64,000 nucleotides of DNA, taken from contig NZ_JAGSOI010000006.1 in assembly GCF_023684405.1 (NCBI RefSeq), positions 1-64,000 on the forward strand, written 5' to 3'. The notes beneath the pieces are model-generated. The model was not told the origin of the DNA. It did no database searches and was given only the letters and a program-made list of their open reading frames with translations. This DNA is from Methanococcoides seepicolus. GTDB taxonomy: Archaea > Halobacteriota > Methanosarcinia > Methanosarcinales > Methanosarcinaceae. Both the position numbers and the translations under genes were made by a program. Shown piece after piece: positions 9,080 to 18,123 of the stretch (position 1 is the stretch's first letter; every line of letters starts with the position of its first letter).

Positions 9080-9304
9080 AAAGTTCTAATGTCAAGAACT
9101 GATAACAGATGCTACATACTTGCAGCAGGGGAGCCTTTTGTGTGGGCAGTTCTTGTTTGCGGGGGCATAGTGCTCTCCAGACTAGTCCCTTATGCAGCCG
9201 ACATCGGTACTATGATATTTTGAGGACCAAAGGTGTCAGCATCTGGCACTTATATAGGGCAGTTTCATTTAAACCGGCAGATAATACATCCAATCATTGA
9301 GCGT

Positions 9305-10474
9305 TCAATCGCCTTCAATGGATTCAACAGGATCGAGTCTTGAAGCACGTCTTGCAGGATAAACACCCGCAAGAACGTTCAGGACGAACGCAAAGGTTGC
9401 AGCATAAAAGAAGTTACTGGCAAGGATCGTAATTGGCATCGTCTCCAGTCCCAAATACATCTCACTGGGCAATTCAAGTTGATATGCTCCAATTGAAACA
9501 GATGCGATGTAGCCAATAATACAACCTGCAATAACGCCAAAAGCTCCGAGAACCGCTGATTCTATCAGAAATATGGAAGTGATGCTTCTTCGTGATACTC
9601 CCATGGCCATGAGCATGCCTATCTCTTTTTTCTTATCCATGACAACGGTAACCAGGGTGTTGGCAATACCGAATCCGGCAATGATGTAGATGAGTGCATA
9701 AAATATCCAGATGAATACACGCTGTGTATTAAGCAATTCCAGGATCTCCCTGTTGGCTTCCAGCCAGCTTGCCGCATCAGCACTGGTGTCGGTTTCAATT
9801 GAATCTGCAATTGCTTCCGCTTGATATGGATCGAACACTCTGACACCTATAGAAGTGACGACACCATTCTTCCTGAAAAGCTCCTGCAATGTTCCCAGTC
9901 TGGCATATGCAATACTTTCATCGATCGGAGTGCCGGTGTTGATTATCCCCACTACCTTAAAGACCCGTTTATTTGAACCTGGATAAATTGCTTCCACATT
10001 ATCTCCGAGACCAACCTCAAGGTTGTCTGCAAGTTTATCACCAAGAACAATGCCATGGCCCGTAAGTGCAAGCATCGTAAAGCTTCCGGAAACGATGTCC
10101 TCACTGACATGCATTACATGATCTTCAGCTTCTGGCTCTATCCCTTTGAGCAGGACTCCTTCGGCATTGTCCTTATATTTTAGAGCCGCCTGTCCCGAAA
10201 GATAAGGTGATACTGCCACAACACCTTCTTTCTCGCTTATCACTGACATGAGATACTTGTAAAGGTGCAGTTCGTCACCATCTTCGGATTGTGGGCTTAT
10301 TACGATATGTGGGGCGTTTTCGATAGTAATTTCAAGGAGCTCTTCCTGCAAACCGGTCATCATCGACATCAGGACGATTATGGTACTCACAGCTAATGCA
10401 ACTGCCATTAAAGAAAAAAATGTATGGCGACGGCGTGAGTTTATGTGGCGTATTGCTATGGTGAACTCGAACAT
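9305..10474 (-). CDS. ABC transporter permease, MacB/FtsX type
   Basis: The protein has the layout of the MacB/LolE family. There is one N-terminal membrane helix (about 17-40) after a basic RHINSRRRH stretch, a large extracellular domain, then three helices in the C-terminal half with GIANTLVTVVMDKKKEIG and MAMGVSRRSITSIF, the coupling region that touches the ATPase. The C-terminus ends in PARRASRLDPVESIEGD, a typical family ending. It would move a substrate or signal across the membrane using an ABC ATPase, but no ATPase gene lies beside it. The start at 10474 follows GGGAG at good spacing. Confidence 0.85.
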   Translation of the reverse strand: MFEFTIAIRHINSRRRHTFFSLMAVALAVSTIIVLMSMMTGLQEELLEITIENAPHIVISPQSEDGDELHLYKYLMSVISEKEGVVAVSPYLSGQAALKYKDNAEGVLLKGIEPEAEDHVMHVSEDIVSGSFTMLALTGHGIVLGDKLADNLEVGLGDNVEAIYPGSNKRVFKVVGIINTGTPIDESIAYARLGTLQELFRKNGVVTSIGVRVFDPYQAEAIADSIETDTSADAASWLEANREILELLNTQRVFIWIFYALIYIIAGFGIANTLVTVVMDKKKEIGMLMAMGVSRRSITSIFLIESAVLGAFGVIAGCIIGYIASVSIGAYQLELPSEMYLGLETMPITILASNFFYAATFAFVLNVLAGVYPARRASRLDPVESIEGD

Positions 10475-10768
10475 CAAAAAACTCCCAATAAACACACAGA
10501 TACTGATATAGCAATAGTATTTGCTTCGATTTAATACTTGTTTGTTTTGTCTGTATCTAATTTATAACTTCTGAAAAGTTATGTGCAGATCTCATGTACA
10601 CACAGCTGAAAGATATCATTTTCTTAAATTTGCTTAATGCATATTGAAAATTGTGCATTTATATATTATAATCAATCTTCGATTTTTATATATGCATTAA
10701 ATCATGTGCACGAATTATATAATTCATGCCATGCAAGTTAAGTCTGTGTCCATGCGAACTTCTTTCTC
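10475..10768. promoter_or_regulatory. divergent promoter region
   Basis: This region separates the ABC permease gene and the metallopeptidase gene, which point away from each other. It is AT-rich, with two TATA-like boxes for the rightward gene at about 10659-10667 and 10685-10693. The words TGTGCA and TGTACA recur at about 10581, 10593, 10652 and 10704. These could be operator half-sites, but that is only a guess from their spacing. Confidence 0.4.
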
Positions 10769-12058
10769 ATGAGGGTGTCTGAAAAGAAGGTCCTTGCAAT
10801 AGATGCAGCAATAATACTTTTGCTCAGTTTTCTGTTCATAGCATCAGTAACTATCGTTGCAGCCGGGGGGGATGGAATCTCCACATCTGCTGAACTTAGT
10901 TACGAGCTTCTGGGTGACGAGAATATTGTCCATGTGACTAAAGAAATCACATTCACTAACCTCGATGAAAATACTCGTTACTGGCAGGGTTATTATGACA
11001 CCTATAATTATTACATCCCCGATGGTGCTGAGAACATCAGGGCATATGATAGTTCCAGCAGTATGGAATATACAAAGGGTGATGGTGAATTTTATATATT
11101 TAATTTCAATGAACGAATGTGGTATGGCGATGTTTTCAAATTTAGAGTTGAGTATGACCTAATGGTCAACCAAAATACCGCTGTTTTCAATATATGGGAT
11201 AACACTGATAGTGCAACTGCAAAGATCATCATACCTGATGAATATGAGGTGTATCTGAATAAACAGAATTGTGTGGTAGTACCTCTGAAAAACATGTATG
11301 TAATTGATCCCGGCAATTTGGGGATGAGTGTTGCACCAATAACAGTTGATCTTGTAAGGCATACTGAATTGAACAGTATGACTGAAACTGTGAAACTAAA
11401 GAAAAAAGATGTCCTCGTGACAGTCAGGTACTGGGATGGGGAAGAGCAGTGGGCGGAACATGTTATGGATACGACATCCAGTAGCCTTGTAATTCTCGAA
11501 GATCTGTGGGGTGTTGCATATCCTGCTGGTTATGGCATAACCATTACTGAAAGCAGTATGGAAGATACTGGTGGTTATGGGGGTCTTAATAACTGGAGCA
11601 AGGGTATATCACTGCTTCATACGTCAAGGGACATAACATTGATACATGAATTGGCCCATTACTGGACAGAATGCTGTTCTTTCGAACAACTGTGGATGGA
11701 TGAAGGTTACGCTAATTTCTATGCTATGAAGGTTCTTGAAGAGCTCGACCCTTTGCAAGCCACGAAGGAATTGGATCGACTCTCAGATATTGGAGCTGAT
11801 GAAAGGAACGATGGGAAGCTTGCCGATTGGTCAACACCTTCTGAATTAGCTTCAGGCTATGCATATCAGACCAAATTAAATTACAAAAGGGCATTTCTTT
11901 TAACTTATTCCCTCTACGGGGATGTTGGCATGGATACTTTCAGGGATGCTGGTGTGGAATTCATCAATATGGGGCATGTTGATAAAAGTGACCACATAAG
12001 TATCATGGAAAGTATTTCAGGCAAAGAGCTTGATGCTATCTATGATCAATATCTCTAA
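10769..12058 (+). CDS. membrane-anchored or secreted gluzincin metallopeptidase (M1-like)
   Basis: A hydrophobic segment at about residues 9-30 is a signal peptide or membrane anchor. The catalytic domain carries LIHELAHYWTE around residue 295: the two His and the Glu of HExxH bind zinc and activate water, and a downstream Glu in WMDEGYANFYA is the likely third zinc ligand. The gap between the second His and that Glu is 14 residues, shorter than the 18 of classical M1 aminopeptidases, so it is an M1-like relative rather than a standard member. A beta-rich domain precedes the catalytic one. It probably digests peptides outside the cell. No strong ribosome binding site precedes the ATG. Confidence 0.8.
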   Translation: MRVSEKKVLAIDAAIILLLSFLFIASVTIVAAGGDGISTSAELSYELLGDENIVHVTKEITFTNLDENTRYWQGYYDTYNYYIPDGAENIRAYDSSSSMEYTKGDGEFYIFNFNERMWYGDVFKFRVEYDLMVNQNTAVFNIWDNTDSATAKIIIPDEYEVYLNKQNCVVVPLKNMYVIDPGNLGMSVAPITVDLVRHTELNSMTETVKLKKKDVLVTVRYWDGEEQWAEHVMDTTSSSLVILEDLWGVAYPAGYGITITESSMEDTGGYGGLNNWSKGISLLHTSRDITLIHELAHYWTECCSFEQLWMDEGYANFYAMKVLEELDPLQATKELDRLSDIGADERNDGKLADWSTPSELASGYAYQTKLNYKRAFLLTYSLYGDVGMDTFRDAGVEFINMGHVDKSDHISIMESISGKELDAIYDQYL

Positions 12059-12168
12059 CTCATTAAATCTGGTGAAAATGGGCATATGTTTTTAATTTAA
12101 CAAGGAACATATTTTTATAGTTATCAAAGACTATTATGTTAAGCAAGTCTGCTCATGCATATATTCCG

Positions 12169-12187
12169 ACAAAACTGCAGGTTTTGT
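12169..12187 (+). promoter_or_regulatory. hairpin in the 5' leader of the TPR gene
   Basis: ACAAAAC at 12169-12175 and GTTTTGT at 12181-12187 form a perfect seven-base stem around TGCAG. The stem ends six bases before the GGGGTG ribosome binding site of the next gene. A TATA-like box at about 12109-12117 would place the transcript start just upstream of the hairpin. Confidence 0.4.
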
Positions 12188-12204
12188 TCCAAGGGGTGTC
12201 TCAA

Positions 12205-13224
12205 ATGGATTTTATTGAAAAGCTTAAGGAAAAACAAAAGGATCAAAGTGCTAAGAACTGGTTTGACCTTGGGGTTCAAACAAAAAGTCAGGATAAGAAA
12301 GTGAAATATTTCACAAAATGCCTGTTGATAGAACCGGGAAATGCGCAGGCATTAAGACTTATGGCAGATGCTCAACAAGAACTGGGGCTGGTAGATGCAG
12401 CACTTGGTTCAAGAGCAAAGGCAGATGAAATGGAAGGTCTTGCAAGTGGTTTTGAGCAGGATGATGATGTGGCCCTTGAAACAAGCTCCTTTGAAAATGT
12501 AAACTTTGGCTCAGATACCCTTAATTTTGAAGAAGAGGCCATACCTGCACAACAAAGTTTTTCTTTTTCAAACGATTCTCCTATGGCCGGAGTTTCCGCA
12601 GATGAGGCCATTCCTGCTGATGATGTGATAGGGATAATAGAAGAACCGCAGGAAGGGCTGAAATCGGTGAATCCGGTAATCAAGGACAACAAGTGGACTG
12701 CGTTCGAAGATGCAAAGAACAAAGAGCTGGAATGGGAATCCGATGCACATGTTGAATATGATGCTGGGGTCCACACGCAAGATGAGTCTGAAATGGCTGA
12801 ATCCCTCGTAATTCCAGAAGAGGATGGTGGGGGTAAATTCGTTGAAGCTGCAGAAGAAAAGAGCGAGAGTACCTTTGTTGAAGCTGTGGAAGAAAAGAAC
12901 GAACCTACATTTGTTGAAGCTACAGTAAAAAAACCGACTATGGTAAAAGCAGAACCTGTTGTTGCAGTAAAGGAACCTGCACAAAAAGTTATCCGACAAG
13001 CAGATGAGAAAAGGGTAAATGCCTCTGTAACAGAACCATCTGTTAAAAAGGTAACAATGGTCCAGACTGCGCCTACTGAAGTTGCTCCTGCAATATCTCA
13101 ATATAAGGTCACGGATACTGTACCTTTTACATTACCTATGAAAGAGATAATCAAGTTCTGGGTTGTAGGTATTGTTGCGATATTAGTTGCAGGGTTTATA
13201 ATGACCGCATTAGTTGGACAATAA
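12205..13224 (+). CDS. TPR protein with a C-terminal membrane anchor
   Basis: Residues 1-75 contain tetratricopeptide-type helices (NWFDLGVQTKSQDKKVKYFTKCLLIEPGN is one unit, followed by ALRLMADAQQELGLVDAAL). A long acidic, low-complexity linker follows, with FVEA repeated three times around residues 210-235. A single hydrophobic helix at the extreme C-terminus (about 315-337) makes this a tail-anchored protein facing the cytoplasm. TPR units bind other proteins, so it may hold partners at the membrane. I set the start at 12205 after GGGGTG; an in-frame ATG at 12136 lies too far upstream and overlaps the hairpin. Confidence 0.75.
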   Translation: MDFIEKLKEKQKDQSAKNWFDLGVQTKSQDKKVKYFTKCLLIEPGNAQALRLMADAQQELGLVDAALGSRAKADEMEGLASGFEQDDDVALETSSFENVNFGSDTLNFEEEAIPAQQSFSFSNDSPMAGVSADEAIPADDVIGIIEEPQEGLKSVNPVIKDNKWTAFEDAKNKELEWESDAHVEYDAGVHTQDESEMAESLVIPEEDGGGKFVEAAEEKSESTFVEAVEEKNEPTFVEATVKKPTMVKAEPVVAVKEPAQKVIRQADEKRVNASVTEPSVKKVTMVQTAPTEVAPAISQYKVTDTVPFTLPMKEIIKFWVVGIVAILVAGFIMTALVGQ

Positions 13225-13551
13225 AGAAGAGTGCCATTGTTATGTGGTACCCTTTTTCACCATATTTTATTTTCCATTGTCGCTAATACGATCTATTTCG
13301 TATGGATTGGATAATGGTCTGAGGCTGCAAGGTCATTTTTCTGATAAATATGGGAATTCAATTAGATTTTTAGTTGTGACTGATCTGAGTTTATTCACTG
13401 AACGCTGGGATGGTCCAATTAGTCTATAAATTAATAATCGGTAGCACAAAAACCAATTAAAAATAGATAGCGGCGATCATGTCAGAAACATTTTATCTGA
13501 TCGCACACCTTAATTTTGATTGTTTAAAAGAATAGTAAGATTCACATCCAC
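13225..13551. terminator. intergenic region with a hairpin
   Basis: No gene is visible in this 327-base stretch between two convergent genes. GCGATCA at 13473-13479 and TGATCGC at 13498-13504 form a seven-base stem, with TCAGA/TCTGA as an alternative inner pairing. It may end transcripts from one or both sides. Confidence 0.4.
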
Positions 13552-13740
13552 TTAATATCGTTTAGGTGGTCTGTGGCTCTGGTAGCATTCCTTGCAGTAT
13601 ACTGGCCTGTCAGGGTCCGGTACGAAAGGCACTTCTGTTTCCTGACCGCAGTCAGCACATTTAGCTTTGTGCATCTCTCTTGGTCCACTGTTGAAACCAC
13701 CGCTTCCGCCGCCTCTGCCGTTAAAGCTTCTTCTTTCCAT
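13552..13740 (-). CDS. small CxxC-CxxC zinc-ribbon protein
   Basis: The 62-residue product has a basic, glycine-rich N-terminus (RSFNGRGGGSGGFNSG) and a zinc ribbon with CADC, seventeen residues and CKEC, ending in basic HRPPKRY. Small proteins of this kind are widespread in methanogens. The arginine/glycine stretch suggests RNA or single-stranded nucleic acid binding, which is an inference from composition. The ATG follows a GGAGG-rich leader (GGGAGGAAAACAG). It is a stand-alone gene. Confidence 0.8.
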   Translation of the reverse strand: MERRSFNGRGGGSGGFNSGPREMHKAKCADCGQETEVPFVPDPDRPVYCKECYQSHRPPKRY

Positions 13741-14123
13741 CTGTTTTCCTCCCTTTATATTTTATACCAAATTCATCCAAAAAGATCCGCACGTGTAAAT
13801 TCCTTATTCTTGGGAGGTCTTGATGGATTCGTTGACTGTTTCAATTCATGGTCTGATTATATATAGCACTGTTGGTTTTTTAGGTGCCTGGATATTCTAA
13901 ATAAGTCAATGAAGTCTTTAGCTCCTTTTTTTATATGGTCTTAGGGAATTGTCTTTGAATAATTGATTGATCATAAAATGGACATATTGGTGAAGTAACT
14001 CATTATTTCAAGCTTTTAAGCAGGGGAATAATGCATTATGTGGGACATGTTTCTTTTCAAAAAATCCGATCTCATCATCGAAATCCTGCTCGGGATATTT
14101 CCTGCATGATACAATTATCATGT
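13741..14123. other. intergenic stretch without a recognised gene
   Basis: The bases next to 13741 hold the leader and promoter of the small zinc protein. The rest, up to the TrkH remnant, has stops in all frames. An open frame on the minus strand at 14008-14190 overlaps the remnant and looks like chance. Confidence 0.4.
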
Positions 14124-14495
14124 TCAACGCTTCCAAAAAGCTGGTGTTAACAACACAATAACTGTAAAAACCTCGAGCCTTCCAATCCACATATTAGCAA
14201 TAAGGATTAATTTGCCAGGGTCAGGGATAGAATCAAAACTAGCCATCGGGCCTACGAGGCCGAGGCCGGGACATACATTGCCCAGAGTTGCAATGGAAGC
14301 ACTCAGGGTAGTAACGAAATCCATTCCCATTAATGAAAGCAAGGTTGAGCTGGCAAAAAAGATCATGAGGTAAATTACCATGAAGGATACGATGGAATGT
14401 ATGTCTTCTTCGGGGACTGTTTTATTATTGAAGCGGATCGGGATGATGGCTTTTGGATGAATTACCTTAAAAGTACTTTCTGTGGCCATACCCAC
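14124..14495 (-). pseudogene. TrkH-type potassium transporter, C-terminal remnant
   Basis: The reading frame encodes the last ~115 residues of a TrkH/KtrB-type K+ transporter subunit. It has HPKAIIPIRFNNK, then a membrane helix, then TLGNVCPGLGLVGP, which is the fourth selectivity-filter loop with a Cys replacing the expected Gly (usual pattern GNVGPG), then the closing MWIGRLEVFTVIVLL helix. The N-terminal three quarters are missing: upstream on the minus strand (14496-14720) the frames are broken and only loosely membrane-like. No trkA gene is near. I regard it as a decayed gene left after deletion. Confidence 0.8.
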
Positions 14496-15423
14496 GAACT
14501 GGAAATTATGCGAGCCAATGATCTATATCGGGGTCATTCCTTTACCCATTTTATGTGCGGCAGTTTGTCCGCTAGTAATCATCCCAAAGATGATAATATG
14601 TTCTTGTATTATGAAAATGTGGGTAGCGAGGATATGCATCTGCATCTGATACGAATCTTTTTGGAAATGGGTAAGGTGCATTTCAAACAGGAAAAGGTCT
14701 TTTAAAAGAAATGGTGCAGTGAGAGAACCATTATGGAGTGGTTTTTTAGATGGTTGAAAATGGAATTTTGAAATGGACTCAATAATTAAAGATGAGTTCG
14801 AAAATTGTCAACAATTTGTTCTATCAATTGATAATCGATGAAAAAATGTTAATGGTAAGTTGTTGATGTATCAGCATGCTGAAATTTTGAAGTTCCAGAC
14901 ATGCCAATACGGTTAGCCCCCACGACTTTTCAACCCCGAAAAGTTAAGGCTTTTCGACAATATTGCTTTAGGTCAAGAGAAACGGCATAACTCTTGACCT
15001 CTATTTATTATATAAATTTTTTAGTACTTAAAGCAAACGTTGTTAACAATGAATGTATTTTTAATAAATTTGCAAAAAATAATACTATTTATATGTTATC
15101 GTATTTTATTGTCTAAACTTCTAATGCGTTGAATTCTATTTTTTTGCTATTGGCACTTATAATGATACCTCTCTCTCAATTAAATTGCTCTTATATATCA
15201 TGGAAGACTAAATTTATTTGAGTGCGGGAAAACTTCGGCAATTTGCATATATTGTCACGATAGGTAAATATAAATAAGAACTGAAGTAAAGCTACAGGTT
15301 GTTAACACCGTTAACCGCGCATCAGAGCCGGATAATCTTGCCGGTACATGTACAGCAAGCCGAACGCGATGGGAATTTGTAGCATTTGTAGCATTTGAAG
15401 CTTCACATATCCCGAACGAACAG
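14496..15423. other. long non-coding stretch before the sulfur operon
   Basis: About 930 bases without a convincing gene. It contains a perfect ten-base palindrome at 14872-14881, the structured segment at 14925-15000, very AT-rich sequence at 15001-15230, and a leader. The frame of the next gene stays open upstream to 15274 but has no start codon there. The word GTAGCATTT occurs twice in tandem at about 15379-15396. A TTATATA box at about 15191-15197 could serve the sulfur operon. Confidence 0.45.
14925..15000. ncRNA. structured segment with mutually exclusive stems (candidate leader RNA or small RNA)
   Basis: ACTTTTC (14925-14931) can pair with GAAAAGT (14938-14944), or CGAAAAG (14937-14943) can pair with CTTTTCG (14950-14956); the two stems exclude each other. 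A third stem pairs 14970-14979 with 14991-15000, ten perfect base pairs around an 11-base loop, and is followed by an AT-rich run. This resembles an attenuator or a small RNA with a terminator. The strand is not certain and I match it to no known RNA family. Confidence 0.35.
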
Positions 15424-15435
15424 GTGGTAACTGAA

Positions 15436-16815
15436 TTGGATGAACAGATGAACAAAAAATATCTCGCCAACAAATTATTTGAAACCCAGTTTGCACTGGA
15501 AGATCTCAGGGAGATAGTCAGGCAGTCTTTACCTACGGGTATGAGCAATGATCAGTCTGCACGCTACGATGAGATCGTATCTGGTCTTGGCGGCCTTCTT
15601 GAGGATCTTGGTAAAAAGAATGGTCAAACACAACCCGTAAAGATCGTGGGTGACCTTATGTGCCGGACAAGGGAAGAGGAGTTCATAAATATCCAGCCTA
15701 TCCAGGCCGGAGGAAGACTTACCCCTGAAGCACGTAAAGCGGTCATAGCCTATGGGGATGGATACTCTACTTGTGACAACTGCCGAAAACCGTTCAGGCT
15801 TGATAAGATCGATAAACCTTCTATCTCAACCTTCCACACGGACCTTGCAGAGTTTGTAGGTATGGACCAGGCACGTGTGGTTCCCGGTGCAAGAAGGGGA
15901 TTCCAGGCTGTTGCTTCATCGATTATTGAAAAAGGCGACACTGTGGTCGTATCGGCATTTGCTCATTATACTGAGTTCCTTGCCGTAGAAGGTGCCGGAG
16001 GTATCGTAAGGGAAGCTCCTGTGAACGAGCACAACATTCTCACGGCTGAATCAGTTGCCCACAAGATCGATGAAGTGAAGAGAGAGACCGGAAAACTTCC
16101 AGCTCTCATAATGATTGATCACTTCGACTACCTGTTCTGTAATGAACACGACATCTATGGTATCGGAAAGGTGGCACAGGAATACGGCATCCCGTTCCTC
16201 TACAATGGTGCATACACTGTGGGCATCATGCCGGTAAATGGCAAAAAGATAGGTGCGGATTTCGTGGTAGGTTCAGGCCATAAGAGCATGGCATCAGTAG
16301 CTCCTTCTGGAGTGCTGGCGACCACTGAAGAATGGGCTGATAAGATATTCAGGACCACTCAAATGGTCGGAGATGTTACCGGAAGAAAATTCGGTATAAA
16401 AGAGGTCGAGTTCCTTGGGTGCACACTGATGGGAGCTCCATTGCTGTCAATGATGGCATCGTTCCCGCATGTGAAGGAAAGGACAAAGCACTGGGACGAG
16501 GAAGTCAAAAAGTCCAACTACTTCATTAACGAGTTCCTGAGGATCGAAGGAAATGAAGTGCTTAGCGAGTTCCCGAGAAAGCACGCTCTTTCCAAGGTGG
16601 ATACCACCGGAAGCTTCGATAAGGTAGCAAAGACACACAAACGTAAGGGATACTTCTTCAGTGACGAACTGAAGAAACGCGGAATTGCAGGCGAGTTCCC
16701 TGGTGCTACAAGAAGCTGGAAGATGAGCACATACGGACTTTCATGGGATCAGATACACTATCTCTCCGATTCTTTCATCGAGATAGCCGAGAAATACAAT
16801 ATTAACATTAACTGA
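15436..16815 (+). CDS. pscS: Sep-tRNA:Cys-tRNA synthase
   Basis: SepCysS is a PLP enzyme that turns O-phosphoseryl-tRNA(Cys) into cysteinyl-tRNA(Cys), the second step of tRNA-dependent cysteine synthesis in methanogens. The PLP lysine is in GSGHKSM near residue 283. The catalytic cysteines correspond to the pair in YSTCDNCRKPF (about 113 and 116) and the Cys in FLGCTLMG (about 328). About 75 residues of helical sequence precede the core fold, an extension seen in some family members that helps binding to SepRS or tRNA. The start is ambiguous: TTG 15436 has AGGTGG eight bases upstream; GTG 15424 and ATG 15448 are alternatives. MetY and MetX genes follow, 10 and 2 bases apart. Confidence 0.93.
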   Translation: MDEQMNKKYLANKLFETQFALEDLREIVRQSLPTGMSNDQSARYDEIVSGLGGLLEDLGKKNGQTQPVKIVGDLMCRTREEEFINIQPIQAGGRLTPEARKAVIAYGDGYSTCDNCRKPFRLDKIDKPSISTFHTDLAEFVGMDQARVVPGARRGFQAVASSIIEKGDTVVVSAFAHYTEFLAVEGAGGIVREAPVNEHNILTAESVAHKIDEVKRETGKLPALIMIDHFDYLFCNEHDIYGIGKVAQEYGIPFLYNGAYTVGIMPVNGKKIGADFVVGSGHKSMASVAPSGVLATTEEWADKIFRTTQMVGDVTGRKFGIKEVEFLGCTLMGAPLLSMMASFPHVKERTKHWDEEVKKSNYFINEFLRIEGNEVLSEFPRKHALSKVDTTGSFDKVAKTHKRKGYFFSDELKKRGIAGEFPGATRSWKMSTYGLSWDQIHYLSDSFIEIAEKYNININ

Positions 16816-16825
16816 GGTATAAATA

Positions 16826-18121
16826 ATGACTGACAAAACCTATGGATTAGATACAATAGCATTACACGGGGGCCATGTGCCAGACGCAACAGGTTCAAGA
16901 GCTGTTCCTATTTATCAGACAGCAGCATACGTTTTCAATGATGCTGAGCACGCAGCGAACCTTTTTGCCCTGAAAGCATTCGGGAACATCTACACACGTC
17001 TGATGAACCCTACCACCGATGTTCTTGAAAAGAGGGTAGCTGCCATTGAGGGCGGTACAGGTGCATTAGGTGTAGCTTCAGGCATGTCTGCCATCACTCT
17101 TGCAACCCTTGCGGTAACACAGCTTGGGGATGAGATCGTTTCTGCAAATAATCTCTATGGTGGCACGTACCAGCTCTTCAATCACACTTTCCCCAAACTT
17201 GGCAGGAAAGTAAATTTCGTTGATTCAACAAAACCGGAAGAATTCGAAAAGGCCATTACTGAGAAGACCCGTGCCATCTATGTCGAGATAATCGGAAACC
17301 CAAAGCTGGATATCCCTGATCTTGAAAAGATTGCTGAGATCGCTCACAATGCTGGTGTTCCGCTTATTGTGGACAACACCGTAGGTGTGGGTATTGCAAA
17401 ACCCATAGAACATGGTGCCGACATTGTGGTTATATCTGCAACCAAGTTCCTCGGTGGACATGGTACTTCCATTGGTGGTATAATAGTTGATTCCGGAAAT
17501 TTCAGCTGGGACAACGGCAAGTTCCCTGAGTTTACCGATCCTGACCCCAGTTACCATGGTCTGAAGTTCTGGGAAGCATTCGGTAATATTCCCGGAATGG
17601 GAAACCTCGCTTTTATACTGAGAGTACGCACACAACTTTTGCGTGACCTGGGGCCTGCAATGAGCCCATTCAATGCGTTCCAGTTCATACAGGGTGTGGA
17701 AACACTATCTTTACGTGTGAAAAGACACGGCGAGAATGCTCTGGCGGTTGCCAGACACCTTAAGTCACACCCACTTGTTGAATGGGTGAACTATCCCGGT
17801 CTTGAAGACCATCCCTCCCATGAGCTTGCACAGAAGTATCTTAACGGTAGCTATGGTGCTATTCTTGGGTTCGGTGTGAAAGGCGGACTTGAAGCAGGCA
17901 AGAAGTTCATCGAGAACGTTGAGCTGCTTTCACATCTTGCGAACATCGGGGATGCAAAGACCCTTGTGATCCATCCTGCATCCACTACACACCAGCAGCT
18001 TACAAAGGAAGAGCGTGAACAGACCGGTGTGACAGATGATTTTATAAGGATGTCTGTCGGATTAGAGGATATAGATGACATCATAGCTGATATAGATCAG
18101 GCATTGGAGAGGTCGCAGTAA
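16826..18121 (+). CDS. metY: O-acetylhomoserine sulfhydrylase (Cys/Met PLP family)
   Basis: The product is a 431-residue member of the Cys/Met metabolism PLP family with the MetY signature at the N-terminus ([13 protein letters not shown]). The PLP lysine is in [15 protein letters not shown], and [14 protein letters not shown] and the C-terminal [12 protein letters not shown] are typical of sulfhydrylases. It replaces the acetyl group of O-acetylhomoserine with sulfide to give homocysteine. A GAGGT ribosome binding site precedes the ATG. It sits between SepCysS and MetX, so the operon covers both cysteine and homocysteine formation and draws on the same sulfide pool. Confidence 0.93.
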   Translation: MTDKTYGLDTIALHGGHVPDATGSRAVPIYQTAAYVFNDAEHAANLFALKAFGNIYTRLMNPTTDVLEKRVAAIEGGTGALGVASGMSAITLATLAVTQLGDEIVSANNLYGGTYQLFNHTFPKLGRKVNFVDSTKPEEFEKAITEKTRAIYVEIIGNPKLDIPDLEKIAEIAHNAGVPLIVDNTVGVGIAKPIEHGADIVVISATKFLGGHGTSIGGIIVDSGNFSWDNGKFPEFTDPDPSYHGLKFWEAFGNIPGMGNLAFILRVRTQLLRDLGPAMSPFNAFQFIQGVETLSLRVKRHGENALAVARHLKSHPLVEWVNYPGLEDHPSHELAQKYLNGSYGAILGFGVKGGLEAGKKFIENVELLSHLANIGDAKTLVIHPASTTHQQLTKEEREQTGVTDDFIRMSVGLEDIDDIIADIDQALERSQ

Positions 18122-18123
18122 GT

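Noticed and set aside
9109-9300. 63-codon open frame downstream of the UbiA gene
   Set aside because: It is out of frame with the likely continuation of the UbiA protein, which better explains this stretch.
12568-13101. 177-codon open frame opposite the TPR gene
   Set aside because: It is a Phe/Tyr/Cys-rich shadow of the acidic, low-complexity linker of the TPR protein.
14397-14705. 102-codon open frame on the plus strand
   Set aside because: It lies opposite the TrkH remnant and its decayed upstream part; the sequence is explained by the minus strand.
14880-14945. Possible tRNA gene in the GC-richer part before the sulfur operon
   Set aside because: No acceptor stem or T-loop pattern (GGTTCAAATCC type) could be fitted.
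15274-15423. Open frame upstream of SepCysS as part of the protein
   Set aside because: It has no start codon in frame and its residues do not look like the conserved extension; kept only as a remark.
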